Assembly: GCA_028377305.1 (NCBI GenBank)
Contig: JAONJW010000021.1
Location: 1 to 41,483, forward strand
Origin: Prolixibacteraceae bacterium
GTDB taxonomy: Bacteria > Bacteroidota > Bacteroidia > Bacteroidales > Prolixibacteraceae
Reading direction: 5' to 3'
DNA length: 41,483 nt
Position numbers and translations under genes: made by a program. Shown one piece after another: positions 1 through 8,703 of this stretch. Positions within the stretch are counted from its first letter, which is position 1, and each line of letters begins with the position of its first letter. The notes below the pieces were generated by a model that was not told the origin of the DNA, ran no database searches, and was given only the letters and a program-made list of their open reading frames with translations.

Positions 1-834
1 TAGAAGAAGTTCATATATGTGCTGCTCCTTTGAAAACTCTTGTTCCTCTAATGTTGCCAGCTGTATGTTTTTCACTGCTTTGTCTGCAAACTCAGCGAGA
101 ATACGATTTTTTGTATTATATTGGATACCATCTTTAACCGAAGAGGCTTCAATACCTCTAACAAAGTCTTCATAGGAATAGGATGGATGGAACTGAGTAA
201 GTTCAAATTGTTCTGAAGTTTCTAGACGCTTTTTCTGTTCTTTCTTATCTTTCGAAACCTCTCCAAATATCATCTTTTCTGCAATATCCTTTGCAGAATA
301 AGTCTTACCGGTACCCGGAGGCCCTTGCAGAATAATCTGTTTCTTTCTTTTTAATAAGGAAATATACTTGGAGGCGATGGGGGATTGATGTTGATCTTTC
401 ATTTTCTCAAATAGTTTATTTTGTGTATGAATGGCTGTAATCGACTGAAAACCAAAATCGGGCTTTATCCCTTTTACTGTACCCATCTGTCCAGCCCCTT
501 GCAGCGTATTTTCTTGTAATCCTTTATGAGAAACCCCTTTGCGTGGTGATGCATCATCGTGAAATATCCACTCCATAACTGGGAAAATTTGGTTCCATCC
601 ATCATTTTTATGAATATTTACTTCGCGGGAATATTTCTCCCCATAAGCAATAAACTGATAATTATATTTTAGAATTAAGATATCACCATCTTGAATCTTC
701 TTGTAATGTCCTCGCTGGGTTGTGTCTTCATGAAATACAAAGGCTCGGTGCTGAATTATTCGATCTAAATTTTCCTCTCTGTACTCTTCATGATTGCTTC
801 CAACGCTACAAACAAAATATTGCTGTTTATTCAT
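1..834 (-). CDS. McrB-like AAA+ GTPase, N-terminal part (runs off the window)
   Basis: The frame is open from an ATG at 834 to the window edge (278 codons), so only the N-terminal part is seen. Residues 171-178 read GPPGTGKT, a Walker A motif, followed by a stretch near residue 225 (QFHPSYSYEDFVRGI) that is very typical of McrB-type GTPases of the dynein-related AAA+ group. The first ~125 residues form a beta-rich domain with GDILILKYNYQFIAYG, which resembles the PUA/EVE-type sensor domains placed in front of McrB motors; that part is inference. McrB assembles into a ring that works with the McrC nuclease to cut DNA carrying modified bases, so mcrC should lie just left of the window. The sensor half differs widely among relatives, so the modification recognised cannot be told. 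Confidence 0.85.
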   Translation of the reverse strand, partial: MNKQQYFVCSVGSNHEEYREENLDRIIQHRAFVFHEDTTQRGHYKKIQDGDILILKYNYQFIAYGEKYSREVNIHKNDGWNQIFPVMEWIFHDDASPRKGVSHKGLQENTLQGAGQMGTVKGIKPDFGFQSITAIHTQNKLFEKMKDQHQSPIASKYISLLKRKKQIILQGPPGTGKTYSAKDIAEKMIFGEVSKDKKEQKKRLETSEQFELTQFHPSYSYEDFVRGIEASSVKDGIQYNTKNRILAEFADKAVKNIQLATLEEQEFSKEQHIYELLL

Positions 835-1352
835 TCTGCTTCTCTTTTTTATATGATGGATTCGCCTCATTTGAATGTCTTAAATCCAAGATGAAGATAT
901 AAAATAATGTACATAGACGGTTTCTATATTAATTTATCAAATGCTTTTTTTTATAGGTGATCCCATCCATGAAGTAGAAAGGTAAAGGAACCATTTAGAG
1001 CTGTTAGTTGCACCCCTAAAAGATATGAGCACAAAAGAGAAACACCACCAAAGCACAAAGGTATGAACTCTTTGTACGTAATATTTCGCTGTCCTTGAAA
1101 GAGAACTTGAGCATAGCCTCAATATCTCTTACAGGCGAGTAGATTTTATTTGGAGTTTAATGGTTAATAAGTTTGTTGTATGTGTTAAAATAGGTAAATT
1201 TGACATATTATATAGATGGAGTCTAGAGAATCTTAGTGAGAACACTCTGACACTCTTTTACAGAATAAGATCGATTATAGAAATCTGATCTACTTTGGAT
1301 TACTCTAACCCTATATGTAGCAATAAGACAAACAATAATTCAAACGTGTATT
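835..1352. other. Intergenic, 518 bp
   Basis: No gene is supported. It separates the divergent McrB-like gene and the first small membrane-protein gene. Around 1034-1065 the minus strand carries a degraded copy of the dispersed word TTTGTG-TT-GGTGGTG that recurs at 10201 and, more decayed, near 31600. Confidence 0.5.
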
Positions 1353-1811
1353 ATGGAATATAAGATCAATCTTCCCGAAATGGAGAATGCTGACCTTAAA
1401 TTAACTGTTCCTTTTTGGGGTAAGGCAAGAATATTTCTGAATGATCGAGAGATAGAAAAAGATAACGGAGTCTATAAGATCTTTTATGGAGGAAATGAAG
1501 CTTCAGTTACGTTAAAAGCTAATTTTCTTGATCCAGTTCCAACCTTACTGGTTAACGACAAGTCTCTCTCGCTGGTAGAACCGATAAAGTGGTATGAGTA
1601 TGTTTGGTCAGCATTGCCCGTTATACTGATATTCCAAGGAGGTTTCATGGGAGCACTATTGGGAATCACAACCTTTAGATTTAATACAAATGTTTTTAGA
1701 GCAGACAAAAGTGTTTTTATGAAATATCTATTAACACTCGGTTTGAATCTCTTGTGTGGTATTGCCTTCTTTGCCATCGTTCTATTTATTGAGACTTTAA
1801 GGCGCAGCTAA
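1353..1811 (+). CDS. Small membrane protein with N-terminal beta domain (unknown function)
   Basis: This 152-aa protein has no signal peptide. Residues 1-75 alternate hydrophobic and polar positions and look like a small beta domain. A first membrane segment follows at about 84-108 (SALPVILIFQGGFMGALLGI) and a second at about 124-148, then a short basic tail. I recall similar hypothetical proteins in other Bacteroidota, often with the same KWY-WS entry into the first membrane segment, but no function is known to me. It is the first of four small membrane proteins on this strand; the other three have a clearer PEGA-like domain, and this one may be a distant relative. It is not in an operon: the next gene starts 453 bp away, and a hairpin follows at 1869. 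Confidence 0.7.
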   Translation: MEYKINLPEMENADLKLTVPFWGKARIFLNDREIEKDNGVYKIFYGGNEASVTLKANFLDPVPTLLVNDKSLSLVEPIKWYEYVWSALPVILIFQGGFMGALLGITTFRFNTNVFRADKSVFMKYLLTLGLNLLCGIAFFAIVLFIETLRRS

Positions 1812-1868
1812 CTATTTCGAACCTATTCCTTGATATACAAAAGTAGATGGCAATAGGCTAATGTATTT

Positions 1869-1900
1869 AAACGTTGTTCTAAACGATTAGGACAACGTTT
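1869..1900 (+). terminator. Hairpin after the 152-aa membrane protein gene
   Basis: AAACGTTGT (1869-1877) pairs perfectly with ACAACGTTT (1892-1900). The stem lies 57 bp after the stop codon. There is no strong T-run behind it, so it could be a weak terminator or an RNA-stabilising stem. The rest of 1812-2264 shows nothing else I can name. Confidence 0.4.
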
Positions 1901-2264
1901 GATATTGTGTATTGTAATGAGTCGAGCTAGAGCTACCGATTTTATATTTGTCGCAGAATGCATGTTTGTTGAATCCTTTAACCAATAAAATAACGTTTCC
2001 GGAAATCAATCTTGGCATTTCGTAGAAGTTCTGCAAAAATAGATTTGTCGCCATTAATAATTTGCTAACCTACTCTATTATGGCACTTGGATTCGAATCT
2101 ATTTATCGCTTCTCTGCAGAAAAATATTGATGATATTTTTCGTAAATATTCCGTTATTTAGTAGTTTTATCCTCGAAGTCAGGTATATCCATCGCATTGC
2201 TTAGTTATATTTCATACTCCCCTTAGACATCATCTTATATTCTAATCTAAATAAAACTATAGAA

Positions 2265-2645
2265 ATGGCCAAAGTTAAAATAGAAAGCGAGACAAATGCA
2301 AAGATATTTGTCGATGGAAAAGAACAGTTACAAGTAAAAAAAGGAACTTTTGAATTCGATACTGCTGAGGGGAAGCATGAGATTTATGCAAAAGCAGCTT
2401 GGTGCGGTAGTCCTAAGATAGAGATCAACGCAGATGAGTCTAAAGTGATATTATTACATATAGACAGCTTCGCTGGGGAGTCTTCAATGAAAGCAGTAAT
2501 AATGTTTATTGTTGCTATAGGAATGTTCACAAAGAATTTATTATTTATATACTTTGCTTTAATACTATTTATGTACCCGATGTATTATTTGACATTTGGA
2601 ATGAATAAGTATATAAAGTTGGAGGAATTCAAATATCATGATTAA
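2265..2645 (+). CDS. PEGA-like domain small membrane protein, copy 1
   Basis: This 126-aa protein has two parts. Residues 1-68 match the PEGA pattern: a short strand, then IFVDGKEQ, a polar turn, a strand, and EGKHEIYAKAAW, the usual G-x-H-x-(V/I) half. Residues ~76-115 hold two hydrophobic segments, followed by a charged tail. There is no signal peptide, so by the positive-inside rule the beta domain is probably cytoplasmic (inference). It is a paralogue of the proteins at 3585 and 4020, sharing the start (M-x-K-I-x-S), the FVDG strand and the two-segment tail. PEGA domains are small beta folds thought to bind surface carbohydrate or protein partners; the role here is unknown. Confidence 0.75.
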   Translation: MAKVKIESETNAKIFVDGKEQLQVKKGTFEFDTAEGKHEIYAKAAWCGSPKIEINADESKVILLHIDSFAGESSMKAVIMFIVAIGMFTKNLLFIYFALILFMYPMYYLTFGMNKYIKLEEFKYHD

Positions 2646-3584
2646 CTAAGCTTGTATTCCAAACTCCAAATTTGATGACACGATAAATAAATCGCTCATA
2701 TAATTCACCCCTAGATACTTTTCCTTTGTGTAAGCTGTATGTGTCGGTTCATAGACTTTTGTGAACGAACAAGGTAATATGAATTCTAAAAAAGATATTA
2801 AAGCATCACTGTAGGTTAATCCGATTAATAGCCGTACAATATTTGGTGAAATTGGATAAGTAAATTAACCTTCAGAAGCAACCTCTAGCATTGACGATGT
2901 TGGGCGAAACTTCAATGATGCATAACCCGTGTTATTATATTAAACAGAACCATGTTTCAATCATGAAGGAGTATTAGGCTTGCCTTTTGTTGAACGTAGA
3001 GTATGGATTTTTATCTAAAATAACTACCAAAAGCAAGGCCTGTTTATATAATTAAAGAAATAAAGAACTTGTTTATCATCTCTGGACTATAGACAAGTTC
3101 TTCACTTAATTCATTTAGATTATAATCTTTATTTATTAAACCATGGCATATACACAATATCATAGCAGCTATTGTTTTCTGGGTACCATATTTTAAAGAT
3201 CAAAATCATCCTCTCCAAGATAGACATCTCTTATGCGATCTATCATTACGATTTTCATACGGGCTCTAACACCACTCAAGGTGAATATTCGGTCAGTTAA
3301 AGTATTTTTATCAAAGGAGTTGAATAAGTCTTAAGAACTATTTAGTACAGAAGTAAAGGCTTTTAGAGTTATTCAATTGAGTCATCATATCTTTAGGATA
3401 CAATGATAATAAACTGAATCAGTGTTTTATACCTGACTATAAACCCTCAAAAACTGTAGATAATACTTTCGTGTTATGATAAATAATTGTAGATTCGGAA
3501 ATATATTAATTTGTGATAGAATCTGTTAAACAATTAAAAGATGGATAGGCTATTATAAATAGATACTAACCTGATCTAGAACAG
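2646..3584. other. Intergenic, 939 bp
   Basis: This long gap lies between two PEGA-like paralogues. The only thing resembling old coding sequence is on the minus strand at 3044-3388 and is listed separately. Frequent stops elsewhere in all frames suggest decayed or non-coding DNA. Confidence 0.4.
3044..3388 (-). pseudogene. Possible decayed small gene, unknown
   Basis: Three short reading stretches in two frames run on one after another on the minus strand. From ATG 3388 comes MMTQLNNSKSLYFCTK and a stop. A second frame then gives about 46 codons containing TLSGVRARMKIVMIDRIRDV and a stop at about 3193. The first frame resumes with about 50 codons containing YGTQKTIAAMILCICHG and stops at 3044. 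The composition is protein-like, so a small gene broken by two frameshifts is plausible. I do not recognise the family. Confidence 0.25.
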
Positions 3585-3953
3585 ATGGGAAAAATAAAAA
3601 TCGATAGTGCATTAAAGGTGAATGTATTTGTGGATGGAGAGTTGGTTAAGACAATTCCTAAAGGAACTACTACAATAAATGTTGCAGATGAAAATCATAA
3701 GGTTTATGCCGAATCAGGTTTTCTAAAAACAAACGAGATGAGTGTTTCATTAGATTCGAATAGCATTGAAAAGATGTCTCTAACATCTTTCAAAGGGCAT
3801 AAAGTGATTGGTATATTGATGATTCTCCTAAGTATTATTTCATTCTTTGGCGCTCCTAAAGAGCAACTTCTAATATTGATGTCAATATTCATATTCGCAG
3901 TAGCTCTTTGTACTCTTGGTAGGAAGAGGTACATCAAGCTAAAACAAGGTTGA
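3585..3953 (+). CDS. PEGA-like domain small membrane protein, copy 2
   Basis: This 122-aa paralogue of the genes at 2265 and 4020 has the PEGA-like half (VNVFVDGELVKTIPKGTTTI, then ENHKVYAESGF) at residues ~8-48. Two membrane segments follow at ~70-86 and ~90-108, and the tail is RKRYIKLKQG. The same Y-I-K-L ending occurs in copy 1, so even the cytoplasmic tail is conserved. The stop lies 66 bp before the start of copy 3, so these two may be co-transcribed. No signal peptide or catalytic motif is visible, and the function is unknown. Confidence 0.75.
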   Translation: MGKIKIDSALKVNVFVDGELVKTIPKGTTTINVADENHKVYAESGFLKTNEMSVSLDSNSIEKMSLTSFKGHKVIGILMILLSIISFFGAPKEQLLILMSIFIFAVALCTLGRKRYIKLKQG

Positions 3954-4019
3954 ATTAAAATAAGCTTTTAAAAATTAGATTAACTTCATTCGTTGAATCT
4001 AAAAATAATTAATTTAGTG

Positions 4020-4412
4020 ATGGGACAAGTTGAGTTTAGATGTTCTACTGTTGCAAATGTATTTGTTGATGGTATAGAGCTAAAAAGAATTAGTAGCGGT
4101 GTGTCTAAGTTTGAGCTTCCAGAGGGGAAGCATAGGATATGTGTTAAATTTGCATGGGTGTCAAGTAAAAGTGTTGATGTCGAAGTGAGAAATGACACAA
4201 CAAATATATTATTGGTAACTAATTATAAAGGTGAACATTTTATTTACTTGGGGGGTATTTTGACGCTAGTATTGATGAAATTAACAAAGATCTTTGCATT
4301 GGTTTATTTGCTTATACCTCTGGGAGTCTATGTTTTGTATAAACTGATAATTGATGCAAAGAACTATTATTCACTAGAGCATATTGTTTTAAATAAAGAC
4401 GAAGATAAATAA
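4020..4412 (+). CDS. PEGA-like domain small membrane protein, copy 3
   Basis: I place the start at ATG 4020 rather than at the upstream TTG 3993, because MGQVEFRCSTVANVFVDG then lines up with the starts of the two paralogues; this gives 130 aa. The PEGA-like half contains FVDGIELKR and EGKHRICVKFAW, and the latter closely matches EGKHEIYAKAAW of copy 1. Two hydrophobic segments at ~75-105 follow, then a longer charged tail ending in DEDK. Its sequence is closer to copy 1 than to copy 2 in the second half of the beta domain, which suggests duplication followed by divergence. Function unknown. Confidence 0.75.
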   Translation: MGQVEFRCSTVANVFVDGIELKRISSGVSKFELPEGKHRICVKFAWVSSKSVDVEVRNDTTNILLVTNYKGEHFIYLGGILTLVLMKLTKIFALVYLLIPLGVYVLYKLIIDAKNYYSLEHIVLNKDEDK

Positions 4413-4860
4413 AAAAGAGAAGGTAGAGAGTTTGGGGTTATTATTGTGTCCCCCTCTTCCTATTCTGTTTAATTTGGGATATATGATATTATCACCAGAT
4501 CTTGAATTAATTCCTTTTTCTGTTTACCTGACATCGAGAGTAACTTCTGTCGCTATAACTTCCCAACAAATGTCTGTTGGTGATGACTCATACTTGGTTA
4601 TGTCAAATTTAGTGGTAAACAAATGGTCTAAAATACCAAGATGTAACCCTTACTAATGATTTCTAACAGCTTCCGATACCACCTTATTGTCATTGATTAG
4701 ATTATTATCTCCATACAGGTTGGGTAATAATAGGAGAAAGATTTATAAATTAAGTTGTGTATAAAAGATTTATTTGTGATCTTTTTTGTGGGACTAAAAA
4801 TGTCTGTGGTGAATAAGAGGTGAAGGCTGAGTTATTAAATACTACTATTCTCAAAGAAGA
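4413..4860. other. Intergenic between convergent genes, 448 bp
   Basis: It separates the last PEGA-like gene (plus) and the methyltransferase (minus). A 74-codon open frame at 4432-4656 has no protein-like pattern or homologue I recognise and is not called. Confidence 0.4.
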
Positions 4861-5760
4861 TTATTTCTTAGCAACTACAGAATGTTCTAGATTGAAAATA
4901 TGATCTTCCGGTAATAGTCTTCCGGCAGGTTTAAAGTATATCGGATTTAGATCTTCTAGTGTTTTATTCTCCATGACGGTGAATCCATGCTTTGACAGTA
5001 AAGATTGTATCTCTTCGTTTGAATAGAATGAGATCCATGGTTCACCTACTTTAGCTGATAACTTTAATATGGTTTCTGCTTTTTTTGCCGGATTAGGATA
5101 TCCTTTGCCGAAACAAGCTTGGGGGTTCTCAATGATGAATTTGTCCACATAGGATATATAAAATGTAGTACTTGATTTGGTCAAGTTATTAATCTCAGTT
5201 AAGGTTGCATCAACAGCCTTCTTTGTGATGTATTGAGACACCCCTTCTAGTGTGAAAACAGTTGATTTATATGGATCAAACCCCGCATTTAGAAGTTGAT
5301 CGCCAAGAGTTTCATGGTTAAAGTCAATACTTACATATGTTATATTTTGGACGTTAGGTATATTCTTGGGAAGTTTGGTTTGCTTCCTACTTTGAACTTC
5401 AATTTGGTCTATCTCAAATATCTTTAAGGTTGAAGGAAGGTTAAGTCGATGGGCTCGAAGGTCATAACCAGCCCCCAAAATAACATATTGCTCTACATGG
5501 TTAGCTGCTGAGGTTTCTACCATATCATCGATAAATCGAGTACGAGATATTAGATGCTCGTGAAAACCTGGCACAAATTTCCTAGACAACCATACGTTGA
5601 TCTTATGCCCTATAAGTTTAACAATGATTGCTCCCATGACAAACCTGTATGCAAAAGGATCGTTTATGATGCGTTGTTCAGGTTTTGCAAGGCTTTCGAT
5701 TAAACGTTGTTTTGCAACACCTTGTGCTGTACCATCTTTCCTAAAGATTGAATCACTCAT
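4861..5760 (-). CDS. Class I SAM-dependent methyltransferase, LCM (leucine carboxyl methyltransferase-like) family
   Basis: The 299-aa protein fits the family often named TIGR00027 or Pfam LCM. Near residue 94 it has ILGAGYDLRAHRL, the SAM-binding glycine loop with the family-specific D-x-R-A-x-R. IFEIDQ, an acidic residue ending strand 2, is at ~117, and FTLEGVSQYI, the family's LEG-V-x-Y-L/I signature, is at ~170. Bacterial members methylate carboxyl or hydroxyl groups of small metabolites, and substrates are mostly unknown. There is no signal peptide, so it is cytoplasmic. It lies 42 bp downstream of the deacylase gene on the same strand and is probably the second gene of that transcript, but I see no biochemical link between the two. 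Confidence 0.85.
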   Translation of the reverse strand: MSDSIFRKDGTAQGVAKQRLIESLAKPEQRIINDPFAYRFVMGAIIVKLIGHKINVWLSRKFVPGFHEHLISRTRFIDDMVETSAANHVEQYVILGAGYDLRAHRLNLPSTLKIFEIDQIEVQSRKQTKLPKNIPNVQNITYVSIDFNHETLGDQLLNAGFDPYKSTVFTLEGVSQYITKKAVDATLTEINNLTKSSTTFYISYVDKFIIENPQACFGKGYPNPAKKAETILKLSAKVGEPWISFYSNEEIQSLLSKHGFTVMENKTLEDLNPIYFKPAGRLLPEDHIFNLEHSVVAKK

Positions 5761-5802
5761 GCAGTTTAAATTGTACCTAGTTTCTGTATCCTATTATGTA
5801 GG

Positions 5803-7506
5803 CTATTTATGATTATCACCCTTGAAATCACAGCACCCTAGATGACTAGTTCCACCAAAATCTTCCTCTTTGGGAAGAACATAGAATTTCTTTGTCCAAT
5901 GATCTCTGTCCAAAGGTTTAAATAGCCCTCCTTTCATTGGCTTGAATCGAATGGGTTGTCCTGCATCAAAACGTCGTAGTGGTTCATGATCTTTCATCAC
6001 AAGGACTCCATTTACAATGACATGAGGAATGCCTGAAGATGGGAGAGTCCCTTTAGCATAGGTCGCATTATCGGTCACAGTTAGAGGATCGAAAAGAGTA
6101 ATATCTGCCACCATTCCTAGTTGAAGTCGTCCTCTGACTTGCATCGCTTTCAGCCCCATGTCTCCCAAATGTTTTGCATAGTTATAACTGGTCATAGAGA
6201 CTGCATGCATCAGTGGAATATTATTCTCTCGAGCCAGTCTAAGCACTTTAGCAAACGATCCCGAAAATCTTGGATGAGCATTGGGTAGCTTATCATATGG
6301 TGTATCCCACATTAATCCATCGTCAGGTATCAATGGCATTCCATCACTGCCAATCGCAACCCCTGGCATCTTCAACCACTCAATAATGGTCTCTTGAGGC
6401 ATTTTATAGATCACCACCACTCTAGTAGGATCTTTCTTAATCATCTCTGCTCTACTTTTTTCAGTATAGAATTTTCCAGTTTCGATATCCATCAAGGTCT
6501 CTTCATACTTGTTCCCTAGTTTCTTTACCCAGATGTCGGGTTCGAGGAAAACAGCATTTAGTGCTGTAGATCCAGCCCTATATGGATAGATCTCTCCCCA
6601 TACATTATATCCTCGCGCTCGCATTTTTACCAGTAACTCATGTACTAGATTGTATCCTGGATTATTAAAATGCATTGCGATACCTGGAGAACCGATGGCA
6701 GCTACGTTGGCTAACATCTCTTGAATTCCCATCACCTCTTCTACATCATTTCCCGGAGTATTCCTAAAATGCATTCCTGTTTGGCGACCATACAATCCTG
6801 CTAGTTTCTGCACCTCATACATCTCTCGAGAAGAGACCCCCTGACGCATGTAGCCCACCGTTGACCCAACTCCGATACCTCCCTGGCGTAATCCTTCATC
6901 GATTACCTTTAATATCATATTCCCTTGTTTTAAAGTCGGTCGTGTAACGGACCATCCGTTTTTAAGGCGTGAATTGATAGCATCTGGTGTATGATAATAC
7001 TTCCAGTGGTTAAAACCATCGAGGATCTCCGCACGAGCAAACTCGTGGGATACTGCAACCCCAAAGTTTATTGGAGAATGACCTTCTAACTTTTTATATA
7101 AATCGTCTACTTGGTTCCCTGGTGCTCCGATCTCTAGATCCATAATAGTGGTTCTTCCATCCCTTACCATGAGTCGATAAGCATAAGGCTCGAGACAGTG
7201 CTGGTGTCCATCAATAAAACCTGGTGCCACAACCAAACCCTTGGCATCAATGGTCTTTGTGCCCTTAATCTCTTTGGTGGTGATAACACCAATGATTCCA
7301 TTTTTAATCCCTACATTACGAACAGCATCAAAATCGGTTTCAGGATCCATAACACGCCCATTTAGCAGTACGATATCAAATGTTGTAGTGATGGGTAGAG
7401 CTTTAAACGATGTTGCACTTTTCTCTTTTTTTTCTTGCTGATTGTCTCCACAACTGAGGAGTAGAATGGCAAAGCAGATAAAAGTGACTACGGGAACTCT
7501 TTTCAT
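5803..7506 (-). CDS. N-acyl-D-amino-acid deacylase / amidohydrolase-family lipoprotein
   Basis: This 567-aa protein starts with a lipoprotein signal (lipobox LLSC, Cys19), so it is exported and lipid-anchored. The mature part is an amidohydrolase of the D-aminoacylase subgroup: an N-terminal beta-sandwich strand (DIVLLNGRVMDPETDFD), then APGFIDGHQH with metal-ligand histidines 101 and 103. A C-terminal GMVADITLFDP sandwich return completes the fold. GSDGMP near residue 386 fits the catalytic aspartate region. Family members hydrolyse N-acyl-D-amino acids or related imides; the exact substrate is not given by the sequence. A periplasmic or surface D-amino-acid deacylase would suit scavenging of peptidoglycan-derived material (inference). 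HQH replaces the commoner HTH, which is tolerated in relatives. Confidence 0.85.
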   Translation of the reverse strand: MKRVPVVTFICFAILLLSCGDNQQEKKEKSATSFKALPITTTFDIVLLNGRVMDPETDFDAVRNVGIKNGIIGVITTKEIKGTKTIDAKGLVVAPGFIDGHQHCLEPYAYRLMVRDGRTTIMDLEIGAPGNQVDDLYKKLEGHSPINFGVAVSHEFARAEILDGFNHWKYYHTPDAINSRLKNGWSVTRPTLKQGNMILKVIDEGLRQGGIGVGSTVGYMRQGVSSREMYEVQKLAGLYGRQTGMHFRNTPGNDVEEVMGIQEMLANVAAIGSPGIAMHFNNPGYNLVHELLVKMRARGYNVWGEIYPYRAGSTALNAVFLEPDIWVKKLGNKYEETLMDIETGKFYTEKSRAEMIKKDPTRVVVIYKMPQETIIEWLKMPGVAIGSDGMPLIPDDGLMWDTPYDKLPNAHPRFSGSFAKVLRLARENNIPLMHAVSMTSYNYAKHLGDMGLKAMQVRGRLQLGMVADITLFDPLTVTDNATYAKGTLPSSGIPHVIVNGVLVMKDHEPLRRFDAGQPIRFKPMKGGLFKPLDRDHWTKKFYVLPKEEDFGGTSHLGCCDFKGDNHK

Positions 7507-7702
7507 GGCATCGGTATTAAGTTTTATACAATAGGTAAAGAAATTTAAACCATATAAATACCTAACATCTAAGCCATTGCTATTGTTCCATCTTCTATGT
7601 TCAAATATTTTCTCTTATCCATAAGATAGATTCATTATCCCACATATAGCTCTCTAATGCCTCTATAGATAGGTATATATCATGAGTATATAGCTTTTGT
7701 AT

Positions 7703-7730
7703 AAAATAAAAAAAACCATGCAAAACATGG
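7703..7730 (-). terminator. Rho-independent terminator for the 281-aa gene
   Basis: Read on the minus strand, CCATG-TTTTG-CATGG (7730 to 7716) is followed directly by a run of eight Ts, then ATTTT. It lies about 75 bp beyond the stop at 7803. The stem is short but the T-run is the best in this part of the window. The rest of 7507-7802 shows no gene. Confidence 0.6.
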
Positions 7731-7802
7731 ACCAATATCTTGAATGGGCAACAAAAATCATTAATGAGTATGTCAAATGCTCCATTGGGTAGAACATTAC
7801 CA

Positions 7803-8648
7803 TTAGGGCATGGCAACTTTTTCCTTTATTCCCTCTTCTGGATGTGCTTTGTCATAGATAACTTCTTTGTCAAAACTATTTATACAGCTACTTTTATATA
7901 TGGAGTTAAACTTCACGACTTCATAACTCTTGTTTAGAGTGATATGTCCGATATGTAGTTCTATCCCTCCTCCACAATGACCTCTACCATCAGCATAAGG
8001 ATTAGACAACTCTGAATAGCTAAAGATAACATGAAATTGATTCTCTACCTTTTTCTGTGATAGGATCGTGATCTTTTCAATCGACTGTTTGTGGGTAAGG
8101 GTATTTAAATCGACTGTTTTGATGCCTATTTCATTGATCTCTAGTTCTAAATAGGCTTGTGTGTTCCAGTCGAAGGCATGAGTCGTTTGCAGCGAAACCG
8201 GATAGTATTTCCCCTTGCCCATACGCCATACCATCGAGTCTGTTTTCCATCCATTTTGTTGCACAAAAGACTCTTTAGCACCGATTAAATTACACTTCTC
8301 ATCAAAATGGTAATCCGTTGGATCCTCTGGTACAAAAAGCCGTAATTGAATATCACATGCATCGGCATAACAGGAATTTCCAACTAGGGGAATTTTCTTG
8401 CCTATTTTATTATACATATACCAGCCATACACCATTTGTGGGGCCCAGTTGCAAGCGCTTCCACTACATCGTTCCGTTGAAGTCTCAAGATAGATGGTAA
8501 TGGGATATTTTTGGGCAATCATCCCTTGGCAAGTTTTATAGCGATGAAACACAATATTTGGTCTAAATGCCCAATTTGATTTGGCACTTGCAAATACTGA
8601 GAAAAGCATCAAAATAGATAGTATGGTTATTCGTGTACAGTAGACCAT
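7803..8648 (-). CDS. Secreted protein of unknown function, cysteine-rich N-terminal half
   Basis: The 281-aa protein starts with a Sec signal peptide (cleavage probably after FASA, about residue 22). I do not recognise the family. The mature N-terminal half holds many cysteines (CQG, RCSGSACNW, NSCYADACD, EKCN), and two more clusters near the end (GHCGGG, SSC) make disulfides in the periplasm likely. The C-terminal half alternates strands, with a family-like stretch SYSELSNPYADGRGHCGGGI. It is followed by a good terminator and preceded 55 bp upstream by the membrane-protein gene at 8704, so the two may form one short transcript. Confidence 0.65.
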   Translation of the reverse strand: MVYCTRITILSILMLFSVFASAKSNWAFRPNIVFHRYKTCQGMIAQKYPITIYLETSTERCSGSACNWAPQMVYGWYMYNKIGKKIPLVGNSCYADACDIQLRLFVPEDPTDYHFDEKCNLIGAKESFVQQNGWKTDSMVWRMGKGKYYPVSLQTTHAFDWNTQAYLELEINEIGIKTVDLNTLTHKQSIEKITILSQKKVENQFHVIFSYSELSNPYADGRGHCGGGIELHIGHITLNKSYEVVKFNSIYKSSCINSFDKEVIYDKAHPEEGIKEKVAMP

Positions 8649-8703
8649 TATTATTTTTTTGTATAAATTGAATTTAGAGTTTGCGATTTGAAAGGTTCAG
8701 AAA

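Noticed and set aside
937..1122. 61-codon minus-strand frame
   Set aside because: It runs through a copy of a dispersed repeat word, and its sequence is not protein-like.
2760..2775. GTTCA...TGAAC pair as a fourth ars-type operator
   Set aside because: Different arm sequence and a longer spacer; not near an ars gene.
3993..4019. TTG start of the third PEGA-like gene
   Set aside because: The paralogues begin at the position equal to ATG 4020, and nothing supports the longer form.
4432..4656. 74-codon plus-strand open frame after the last PEGA-like gene
   Set aside because: No recognisable protein pattern, no conserved motif, and the composition does not fit the neighbouring genes.
7601..7816. 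71-codon minus-strand frame
   Set aside because: It reads through the terminator of the 281-aa gene and overlaps that gene's end.
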